NCBI GenBank assembly: GCA_947623455.1
Contig: OX392527.1
Coordinates: forward strand, 12,272,001-12,336,000
Direction of reading: 5' to 3'
Length of the DNA: 64,000 nt
Origin: Mimachlamys varia
Lineage: Eukaryota; Mollusca; Bivalvia; Pectinida; Pectinidae
Both the position numbers and the translations under genes were made by a program. How positions within the stretch are numbered: the stretch's first letter is position 1; the number at the start of each line of letters is the position of its first letter. Positions 12,301 to 24,300 of the stretch are shown here, piece by piece. The notes beneath the pieces are model-generated. The model had not been told where the DNA came from. It searched no databases and worked only from the letters and a program-made list of their open reading frames with translations.

Positions 12301-15300
12301 TAGAGAACTGGGTAGTGTACCTATCTATAATTAGTGAGGGAGGTCACTGTGTAGAGAACTGGGTAGTGTACCTATCTATAATTAGTGAGGGAGGTCACTG
12401 TGTAGAGAACTGGGTAGTGTACCTATCTATAATTAGTGAGGGAGGTCACTGTGTAGAGAACTGGGTAGTGTACCTATCTATAATTAGTGAGGAGGTCACT
12501 GTGTAGAGAACTGGGTAGTGTACCTATTTATAATTAGTGAGGGAGGTCACTGTGTAGAGAACTGGGTAGTGTACCTATCTATAATTAGTGAGGGAGGTCA
12601 CTGTGTAGAGAACTGGGTAGTGTACCTATCTATAATTAGTGAGGGAGGTCACTGTGTAGAGAACTGGGTAGTGTACCTATCTATAATTAGTGAGGGAGGT
12701 CACTGTGTAGAGAACTGGGTAGTGTACCTATCTATAATTAGTGAGGGAGGTCACTGTGTAGAGAATTGGGTAGTGTACCTATCTATAATTAGTGAGGGAG
12801 GTTACTGTGTAGAGAATTGGGTAGTGTACCTATCTATAATTAGTGAGGGAGGTCACTGTGTAGAGAATTGGGTAGTGTACCTATCTATAATTAGTGAGGG
12901 AGGTCACTGTGTAGAGAATTGGGTAGTGTACCTATCTATAATTAGTGAGGGAGGTCACTGTGTAGAGAACTGGGTAGTGTACCTATCTATAATTAGTGAG
13001 GGAGGTCACTGTGTAGAGAATTGGGTAGTGTACCTATCTATAATTAGTGAGGGAGGTCACTGTGTAGAGAACTGGGTAGTGTACCTATCAATAATTAGTG
13101 AGGGAGGTCACTGTGTAGAGAACTGGGTAGTGTACCTATCTATAATTAGTGAGGGAGGTTACAATATTTACAGGGATACTGTGTAGAGAATTGGGTAGTG
13201 TACCTATCTATAATTAGTGAGGGAGGTCACTGTGTAGAGAACTGGGTAGTGTACCTATCTATAATTAGTGAGGGAGGTCACTGTGTAGAGAATTGGGTAG
13301 TGTACCTATCTATAATTAGTGAGGGAGGTCACTGTGTAGAGAATTCGGATGTGTACCTATCTTTAATTAGTGAGGGAGGTCACTGTGTAGAGAATTGGGT
13401 AGTGTACCTATCTATAATTAGTGAGGAGGTCACTGTGTAGAGAATATTAATTGGGTAGTGTACCTATCTATAATTAGTGAGGGAGGTCACTGTGTAGAGA
13501 ACTGGGTAGTGTACCTATCTATAATTAGTGAGGGAGGTCACCTTGTAGAGAACTGGGTATTGTACCTATCTATAATTAGTGAGGGAGGTCACTGTGTAGA
13601 GAACTTGGTAGCGTACCTATCTATAATTAGTGAGGGAGATCACTGTGTAGAGAACTGGGTAGTGTACCTATCTATAATTAGTGAGGGAGGTCACTGTGTA
13701 GAGAACTGGGTAGTGTACCTATCTATAATTAGTGAGGGAGGTCACTGTGTAGAGAACTGGGTAGTGTACCTATCTATAATTAGTGAGGGAGGTCACTGTG
13801 TAGAGAACTGGGTAGTGTACCTATCTATAATTAGTGAGGGAGGTCACTGTGTAGAGAACTGGGTAGTGTACCTATCTATGATTAGTGAGGGAGGTCACTG
13901 TGTAGAGAATTGGGTAGTGTACCTATCTATAATTAGTGAGGGAGGTTACAATATTTACAGGGACACTGTGTAGAGAATTGGGCAGCGTACCTATCTATAA
14001 TTAGTGAGGGAGGTCACTGTGTAGAGAACTGGGTAGTGTACCTATCTATAATTAGTGAGGGAGGTTACAATATTTACAGGGATACTGTGTAGAGAATTGG
14101 GTAGTGTACCTATCTATAATTAGTGAGGGAGGTCACTGTGTAGAGAATTGGGTAGTGTACCTATTTATAATTAGTGAGGGAGGTCACTGTGTAGAGAACT
14201 GGGTAGTGTACCTATCTATAATTAGTGAGGGAGGTCACTGTGTAGAGAACTGGGTAGTGTACCTATCTATAATTAGTGAGGGAGGTCACTGTGTAGAGAA
14301 CTGGGTAGTGTACCTATCTATAATTAGTGAGGGAGGTCACTGTGTAGAGAACTGGGTAGTGTACCTATCTATAATTAGTGAGGAGGTCACTGTGTAGAGA
14401 ACTGGGTAGTGTACCTATTTATAATTAGTGAGGGAGGTCACTGTGTAGAGAACTGGGTAGTGTACCTATCTATAATTAGTGAGGGAGGTCACTGTGTAGA
14501 GAACTGGGTAGTGTACCTATCTATAATTAGTGAGGGAGGTCACTGTGTAGAGAACTGGGTAGTGTACCTATCTATAATTAGTGAGGGAGGTCACTGTGTA
14601 GAGAACTGGGTAGTGTACCTATCTATAATTAGTGAGGGAGGTCACTGTGTAGAGAATTGGGTAGTGTACCTATCTATAATTAGTGAGGGAGGTTACTGTG
14701 TAGAGAATTGGGTAGTGTACCTATCTATAATTAGTGAGGGAGGTCACTGTGTAGAGAATTGGGTAGTGTACCTATCTATAATTAGTGAGGGAGGTCACTG
14801 TGTAGAGAATTGGGTAGTGTACCTATCTATAATTAGTGAGGGAGGTCACTGTGTAGAGAACTGGGTAGTGTACCTATCTATAATTAGTGAGGGAGGTCAC
14901 TGTGTAGAGAATTGGGTAGTGTACCTATCTATAATTAGTGAGGGAGGTCACTGTGTAGAGAACTGGGTAGTGTACCTATCTATAATTAGTGAGGGAGGTC
15001 ACTGTGTAGAGAACTGGGTAGTGTACCTATCTATAATTAGTGAGGGAGGTTACAATATTTACAGGGATACTGTGTAGAGAATTGGGTAGTGTACCTATCT
15101 ATAATTAGTGAGGGAGGTCACTGTGTAGAGAACTGGGTAGTGTACCTATCTATAATTAGTGAGGGAGGTCACTGTGTAGAGAATTGGGTAGTGTACCTAT
15201 CTATAATTAGTGAGGGAGGTCACTGTGTAGAGAATTCGGATGTGTACCTATCTTTAATTAGTGAGGGAGGTCACTGTGTAGAGAATTGGGTAGTGTACCT

Positions 15301-18300
15301 ATCTATAATTAGTGAGGAGGTCACTGTGTAGAGAATATTAATTGGGTAGTGTACCTATCTATAATTAGTGAGGGAGGTCACTGTGTAGAGAACTGGGTAG
15401 TGTACCTATCTATAATTAGTGAGGGAGGTCACCTTGTAGAGAACTGGGTATTGTACCTATCTATAATTAGTGAGGGAGGTCACTGTGTAGAGAACTTGGT
15501 AGCGTACCTATCTATAATTAGTGAGGGAGATCACTGTGTAGAGAACTGGGTAGTGTACCTATCTATAATTAGTGAGGGAGGTCACTGTGTAGAGAACTGG
15601 GTAGTGTACCTATCTATAATTAGTGAGGGAGGTCACTGTGTAGAGAACTGGGTAGTGTACCTATCTATAATTAGTGAGGGAGGTCACTGTGTAGAGAACT
15701 GGGTAGTGTACCTATCTATAATTAGTGAGGGAGGTCACTGTGTAGAGAACTGGGTAGTGTACCTATCTATGATTAGTGAGGGAGGTCACTGTGTAGAGAA
15801 TTGGGTAGTGTACCTATCTATAATTAGTGAGGGAGGTCACTGTGTAGAGAACTGGGTAATGTACCTATCTATAATTAGTGAGGGAGGTCATTGTGTAGAG
15901 AACTTGGTAGCGTACCTATCTATAATAAGTGAGGGAGGTCACTGTGTAGAGATTTACCTTTTATTATCACTAAACAGCTGCATCAGACGCACTGCCAGTC
16001 CAAATAGTCCACCTGTTTCTGTAACACAACATCAAACACATTGCTATTTTCATTTTCTTTCTCAAAGCAACACTACTTAATAACTGTGACTGACCAACAG
16101 AATTGTTTATACATGTATCATTAATGAAATAAAAGACTTTATATCAATGCTAAAGTAAATGGGTGATGTGCTTTTTAACCATTAACAGAAGGAACAACAC
16201 ATTTAGGGATGTATTTAGGACCAAGAACAGGAGGTTCTACACCTTAAAGGCACAATATACATAACTTCAGGAATTTTTTCGTGATTCTGAAAAATTCTGA
16301 AAAAAATGCAGTTGATAACCATGCATGCAAAAATAAGCCTAAAACGAAGTAAACCTGAGCGGTAACTAACAAGAAACTCTTGACAGAAAAATCAAAAGAA
16401 TTGAAAATAATTCAGGTGTGGCCCACTTCACAGCAAGCTGAAGTTAGAAGACAGTTAAAAATTGACCTGTGTTTACAAATACTGTGTTTCAACTGCTGTT
16501 GTACCGGTAACTGCGTAAGAATTCATCTTGAATATAACTGATATCAGTTAATCTTTACTAAATCTATTAATATAATAAGCTATTAGACTTGATTTTTGCC
16601 TCAGGTTTTGCCGAAATTTATGTATACTGGGCCTTTAACTGGTATATTTAGGACCAAGGACAGGAGGTACTACACCATTATTGGTATATTTAGGACCAAG
16701 GACAGGAGGTACTACACCATTACTGGTATATTTAGGACCAAGGACAGGAGGTACTACACCAGTACTGATATATTTAGGACCAAGGACAGGAGGTACTACA
16801 CCAGTACTGATATATTTAGGACCAAGGACAGGAGGAACTACATCATAACTGATATATTTAGGACCAAGGACAGGAGGTACTACACCAGTACTGATATATT
16901 TAGGACCAAGGACAGGAGGAACTACATCATAACTGATATATTTAGGACCAAGGACAGGAGGTACTACACCATTACTGGTATATTTAGGACCAAGGACAGG
17001 AGGTACTACATCATTACTGATATATTTAGGACCAATGACAGGAGGTACTACACCATTACTGGTATATTTAGGACCAAGGACAGGAGGTACTACACCATTA
17101 CTGGTATATTTAGGACCAAGGACAGGAGGTACTACAGCATTACTGGCATATTTAGGACCAAGGACAGGAGGAACTACACCATTACTGGTATATTTAGGAC
17201 AAAGGACAGGAGGTACTACATCATTACTGGATTACTGGTATATTTAGGTACAAGGACAGGAGTATATTTAGGTACAAGGACAGGAGGTACTACATCATTA
17301 CTGGTATATTTAGGACCAAGGACAGGAGGTACTACATCATTACTGGTATATTTAGGACCAAGGACAGGAGGTACTACATCATTACTGATATATTTATGAC
17401 CAAGGACAGGAGGAACTACATTATAACTGATATATTTAGGACCAAGGACAGGAGGTACTACACCATTACTGATATATTTAGGTACAAGGACAGGAGGTAC
17501 TACATCATTACTGGTATATTTAGGACCAAGGACAGGAAGAACTACATCATTACTGGTATATTTAGGTACAAGGACAGGAGGTACTACATCATTACTGGTA
17601 TATTTAGGACCAAGGACAGGAGGTACTACACCATTACTGGTATATTTAGGACCAAGGACAGGAGGTACTACACCAGTACTGATATATTTAGGACCAAGGA
17701 CAGGAGGTACTACATCATTACTGATATATTTAGGACCAAGGACAGGAGGTACTACACCATTACTGGTATATTTAGGACCAAGGACAGGAAGAACTACATC
17801 ATTACTGGTATATTTAGGTACAAGGACAGGAGGTACTACACCATTACTGGTATATTTAGGACCAAGGACAGGAGGTACTACACCAGTACTGATATATTTA
17901 GGACCAAGGACAGGAGGAACTACATCATAACTGATATATTTAGGACCAAGGACAGGAGGTACTACACCATTACTGATATATTTAGGACCAAGGACAGGAG
18001 GAACTACATCATTACTGATATATTTAGGACCAAGGACAGGAGGTACTACACCAGTACTGATATATTTAGGACCAAGGACAGGAGGAACTACATCATAACT
18101 GATATATTTAGGACCAAGGACAGGAGGTACTACACCAGTACTGATATATTTAGGACCAAGGACAGGAGGTACTACACCATTACTGATATATTTAGGACCA
18201 AGGACAGGAGGTACTACATCATTACTGATATATTTAGGACCAAGGACAGGAGGTACTAAATCATTACTGATATATTTAGGACCAAGGACAGGAGGTACTA

Positions 18301-21300
18301 CACCAGTACTGATATATTTAGGACCAAGGACAGGAGGTACTACATCATTACTGGTATATTTAGGACCAAGGACAGGAGGTACTACACCAGTACTGATATA
18401 TTTAGGACCAAGGACAGGAGGTACTACATCATTACTGATATATTTAGGACCAAGGACAGGAGGTACTACATCATTACTGGTATATTTAGGACCAAGGACA
18501 GGAGGTACTACACCAGTATTGATATATTTAGGACCAAGGACAGGAGGTACTACATCATTACTGGTATATTTAGGACCAAGGACAGGAGGTACTACACCAG
18601 TATTGATATATTTAGGACCAAGGACAGGAGGTACTACATCATTACTGATATATTTAGGACCAAGGACAGGAGGTACTACACCAGTATTGATATATTTAGG
18701 ACCAAGGACAGGAGGTACTACATCATTACTGATATATTTAGGACCAAGGACAGGAGGTATTACATCATTACTGATATATTTAGGACCAAGGACAGGAGGT
18801 ACTACACCAGTACTGATATATTTAGGACCGAGGACAGGAGGTACTACATCATTACTGGTATATTTAGGACCAAGGACAGAAGGTACTACACCAATACTGA
18901 TATATTTAGGACAAAAAAAGAGCAAGGTGCATAACAAGACATAATGCTTATTATGTATGCGAAATTTGATGACAATTGCATCAACAGTTATTTAAATTAG
19001 CTGGTTACATTACTTAAGACAGAACCCAGCATGATGGGATGCAACGGGATGGACATGGGTAACACTTTATGCCCCCCAATTTCATGGTGGGGACATAAAA
19101 ATATGCATATATATATATTAAACTTTTTGACAAGTGATTAAAGGTTGAACCCAGTGAAGAAGGGGAGATAAGTGTGACCTACTCCTTGTGAGATATATTG
19201 GTAGAGAAGGGGAGATAAGTGTGACCTACTCCTTGTGACCATGGCTTTATACTCGTCCTCTGTGGGACAGATAATGGCGTCTCTCCAATAGATATCCATA
19301 CCCTGACCACGGTGAAGCTGCAGTAGCTGTTCTGTAATATATACATCATAATTAGTTAATACAAAGGAGGGGAATAGACACAACTAACGACGTAAAATAG
19401 TGTATAAACACAGTGAAATAATGTATTAATATACAGTTAAAGTATGGGGTTGAGAGATATAGCAAGTTTCTGGTGTCCCTTGGCGATGCCTATTTTCCGA
19501 GGCTTCTAGGCATCGTAAAGGGACACCATCTTTCCACCCCATACTTTAACCGTTTTATTACACTGACAAACAAGAGGCCCAATGGGCCTGCATCGCTCAC
19601 CTGGTATCAATCTCTGACTTATTTTATAGTGTAACCCTAAAGTCCCCTTCAAATCTTTTACTGTAAGACATTCAGAAGAACATCTTAAGATTTAAACATA
19701 TTTTACCCCTGTGACCTTATAAGACAACATCATTTTCATTTTCAAATTTTGTTTGGCTTCATCCCAGGACGCTACAAGACAAATATCATGTCTCTAGGCA
19801 TTTCAGTTTATCAGAAGTCACTCAAAGCTTTTAACCACTGATTTGACCACTGTGACCTTTAATATGGGTCAAGATCATTTTCCTTCCCAAAGTTTGTCGT
19901 GCTTCATCCAAGGAACCTTTCAGCCAAATATCATGCTTCTAGGGCTTTTGGTACTTAAGAAGAAGTCGTTTATAGGTTTTAACAGATTTGACCCTTGTGA
20001 CCTTGAATATAGGTCAAGGTCATTTCTTTTCGCAAACTTTATCGGGCTTCATCCAAGGAACCTTTCAGCCAAATATCACGCTTCTAGGGCTTTTGGTATT
20101 TCAGAAGAAGTCGTTTAAAGGTTTTAACAGATTTGACCCCTGTGACCTTGAATATAGGTCAAGGTCATTTCTTTTCGCAAATTTTGTCGTGCTTCATCCA
20201 AGGAACCTTTCAGCCAAATATCATGCTTCTAGGGCTTTTGGTATTTCAGAAAAAGTCGTTTGAATGTTTAAACAGATTTGACCCCTGTGACCCTGAATAT
20301 AGGTCAAGGTCATTTTTTTCGCAAACTTTGTCGGGCTTCATCCAAGGAACCTTTCAGCCAAATACCATGCTTCTAGGGCTTTTGGTATTTCAGGAGAAGT
20401 CGTTTAAAGGTTTTAACAGATTTGACCCCTGTGACCTTGAATATAGGTCAAGGTCATTTCTTTTCGCAAACTTTGTTGGGCTTCATCCAAGGAACCTTTC
20501 AGCCAAATATCATGCGTCTAGGGCTTTTAGTATTTCAGAAGAAGTCGTTTAAAGGTTTTAACAGATTTGACCCCTGTGACCTTGAATATAGGTCAAGGTC
20601 ATTTCTTTTCGCAAACTTTGTCGGGCTTCATCCAAGAAACCTTTCAGCCAAATACCATGTTTCTAGGGCTTTTTGTATTTCAGAAGAAGTCTTTTAAGTT
20701 TAAAATAGATTTTACCTCACTGTGACCTTGAATATTGGTCAAGGTCGTTTCTTTTCGCAAACTTTATTTGGCTTCATCCAAGGAAGCTTCTGGTCAAATA
20801 TGAAGTCTCTATGCCTGACGGTATTTTAGAAGAAGTTATTTGAAGGGTTCAACATTTTTGACCCTGGTGACCTTGAAATTAGGTCAAAGTGATTTTTTTT
20901 CTCAAACTTTGTTCAGCTCCTTCCAAGATATCTACCAGCCAAATTTCATGTCCCTGGGCCTTTCAGTATTTTAGAAGAAGTCGTTTAAAGGAAAAAGTTG
21001 ACGGACGCAGGACGGACGGACGGACGACGGACGGACGGACGGACGACGGACGCTGCACCATCACATAAGCTCACTTGGCCCTTCGGGCCAGGTGAGCTAA
21101 AAACCAGAGAAATTATTCTACTAGATTTTTTTTTAATCATAACAGCTTCCACGCCCAAACCACCATTTTGATGCCCTGTAGTGATTGGACCAAATGGTAA
21201 TTTAATGCCTCATGACATTCAAAGCGGGGATAATGATTTTAAATATTTCCCATAACAAAGCTAAATTTTCAGTAACCATCAGCTGCAACATGGGGTATAT

Positions 21301-24300
21301 ATATATGTAACCAGAAATTAAGGACCGTGTCAAATCAAGGAAAACATAATTGGTAGCAAGCTCCGCCCACCTCACTACGCCTGGTAAGTGACAGAGTGTT
21401 CGGAAAACAAGCTCTGCCCACCTCGATACGCCTGGTAAGTGACAGAGTGTTCGGAAAACAAGCTCTGCCCACCTCGTACGCCTGGTAAGTGACAGAGTGT
21501 TCGGAAAACAACCTCTGCCCACCTCAATACGCCTGGTAAGTGACAGAGTGTTCGGAAAACAAGCTCTGCCCACCTCAATACGCCTGGTAAGTGACAGAGT
21601 GTTCGGAAAACAAGCTCTGCCCACCTCAATACGCCTGGTGAGTGACAGAGTGTTCGGAAAACAGGCTCTGCCCACCTCAGTACGCCTGGTAAGTGACAGA
21701 GTGTTCGGAAAACAAGCTCCGCCCACCTTGATACGCCTGGTAAGTGACAGAGTGTTCGGAAAACAAGCTCCGCCCATCTTGATACGCCTGGTAAGTGACA
21801 GAGTGTTCGGAAAACAAGCTCTGCCCACCTCAATACGCCTGGTAAGTGACAGAGTGTTCGGAAAACAAGCTCCGCCCACCTTGATACGCCTGGTAAGTGA
21901 CAGAGTGTTCGGAAAACAAGCTCTGCCCACCTCAATACGCCTGGTAAGTGACAGAGTGTTCGGAAAACAAGCTCCGCCCACCTTGATACGCCTGGTAAGT
22001 GACAGAGTGTTCGGAAAACAAGCTCCGCCCATCTTGATACGCCTGGTAAGTGACAGAGTGTTTGGAAACCAGGCTCTGCCCACCTCAGTACGCCTGGTAA
22101 GTGACAGAGTGTTCGGAAAACAAGCTCTGCCCACCTTGATACGCCTGGTAAGTGACAGAGTGTTCGGTAAACATGCTCCGCCCACCTCGTTACGCCTGGT
22201 AAGTGATGGCGTAATAAGAAAACAAGTTCCGCCTACCTTGCATCTGATTGGCCCAGCGAAAATACCCCAATATGCAGGTGTGTGTTAACTTAGGGGTGCG
22301 CTAGTTCTGAGGGCTAACGCACAGGGCTAAACCAAAGATAAGTGAAGATTAGCAGAAAGCGAGGAAGTAGTTATTTTAACCAGTAAACATTTATATAGAG
22401 TAAATACAGTAAGATAGTATAATAATCTATTATGGTGCTTTCCCAAGGGAACCATTTTCTTATAGTGTTGTCTTGGAAGGTATGGTGCCCGAACCTATAA
22501 AGACATATCTGACCCTCATGTCTGACCAACAAAACACTCACCTGTAAAAACCTACATGTATACATAGTTGGCAGAGTTGATTGGGTAGGGTCTACCGACT
22601 CACCTGTAAAAACCTACATGTATACATAGTTGGCAGAGCTGATTGGGTAGGGTCCACTGACTCACCTGTAAAAACCTACATGTATACATAGTTGGCAGAG
22701 TTGATTGGGTAGGGTCTACTGACTCACCTGTAAAAACCTACATGTATACATAGTTGGCAGAGTTGATTGGGTAGGGTCCACTGACTCACCTGTAAAAACC
22801 TACATGTATACATAGTTGGCAGAGTTGATTGGGTAGGGTCCACTGACTCACCTGTAAAAACCTTTGTAGCCTCTGGGTGTTCCAGTTTTAACACCTTCTC
22901 CAGTCCTAGGAAGTATACATAGTTGGCAGAGTTGATTGTGTGTGGCACACCGTATATACTGTGTGCAACTGAAACAGTAAAATATAAACATTATGTCTGA
23001 TGTTAACAAAGTTTTCTATGTCTAGTTTAAACAGTATTTTAGCAAGCAAATTACTGCATTCCTATGATTTCAAATAAGATCAGCAAAACCAGTGTTGATT
23101 TGACTCTAACTAACAGGCAGGAAGACATCTCTGTTTAGATAACTTATACTATAGAACTCATCCAATGCCACAGAATGTAAGCATAGCTGGAAAATTGATT
23201 AACTAGGCAAGCATTACTGTATTTCTGAAATAGAAATATAGCACTTTTATTACTGTTTAATCAAGCTAGAAATTTTTTGGTGAACGAAATCATAAGTCTG
23301 TCTTTATCAGCAAATGCATTTTACAATAGCTTCACCTGTATACTAGAGATAAATGTCCTTCTTATATAAATAAGTACTGCAGATGTTCTGAGGAAGTTGT
23401 AAACATTGTTCATGATCAGGCTTCATAAAAAATATCATCAATAATTCAAAGTCAACTGAACATCTCCGTAAGCTTGTGCAATACCCTTGTTTCTTTAAGG
23501 TTTTGGCAGGACAAGATTTCACTAAACATTTGACACTTATTGAACCTTTGACCTACAAGTCAAGGTCACAGTAACTTACAGGTCAAGGTCACAGTAACTC
23601 AATGACAGTATGCTGCTCAGCATTAGATTTAATGTGTAATAGGTATTTCAATAAATGAAATATTCAATTCGAAAATGTTGACAGTTTAAAAATTATGAAC
23701 AGTACAAGTTTATATCAAAAAGAAAAAATACACAAATCATACTACCAGTATGGCCTTCATTCAAAGAAGAAACATAATCAGTACAATGTAACTATGTTCT
23801 TTACCTGGAATGCCTCTCCTTAGTTTAGAACTATCTTCTATATCATCTATTCTGAAATGATAAATACAAAAAGTTATCTTAAATATCTTCTATATCATCT
23901 TTTCTGAAATGATAAATACAAAAGGTTATCTTAAATATCTTCTATATCATCTTTTCTGAAATGATAAATACAAAAAGTTATCTTAAAGAGTTTCCATACC
24001 AGGAAGCAGTACACATGATCTGTAAACTTTCAGTCTGTATGACAATATTTGTGACTGGCAGCACCATCTCGTTTGTCGGTGTACTTACAATAAACTGGCA
24101 TTGTGTAACATCTGAGTAGCCTCCCCTATAATTGCCAGTTTTTCAGGTGGAATGTTGAGCCAGTGGTTGAATGCCTAGAAACAGATAATTGAATTACCAA
24201 AATTAGTAGTATAAACTTCTGGCAAGCTATATAATAAAGTAAGTAAGTATTTTATCATTAGTTACATTTTTTCCCCAAATCCATGAAATAAATATTGATC

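Noticed and set aside
7251..16080. Series of frames reading [16 protein letters not shown]
   Set aside because: Product of the 51-bp period, ended by every 68-bp unit; intronic and antisense to GGPS1. The last frame only runs by accident into antisense of exon 7.
17216..18937. 573-codon minus-strand frame ([13 protein letters not shown] repeats)
   Set aside because: A 42-bp minisatellite inside a GGPS1 intron; other frames are equally open.
21202..22288. 327- and 263-codon frames
   Set aside because: 51-bp minisatellite; opposite-strand frames are equally open.
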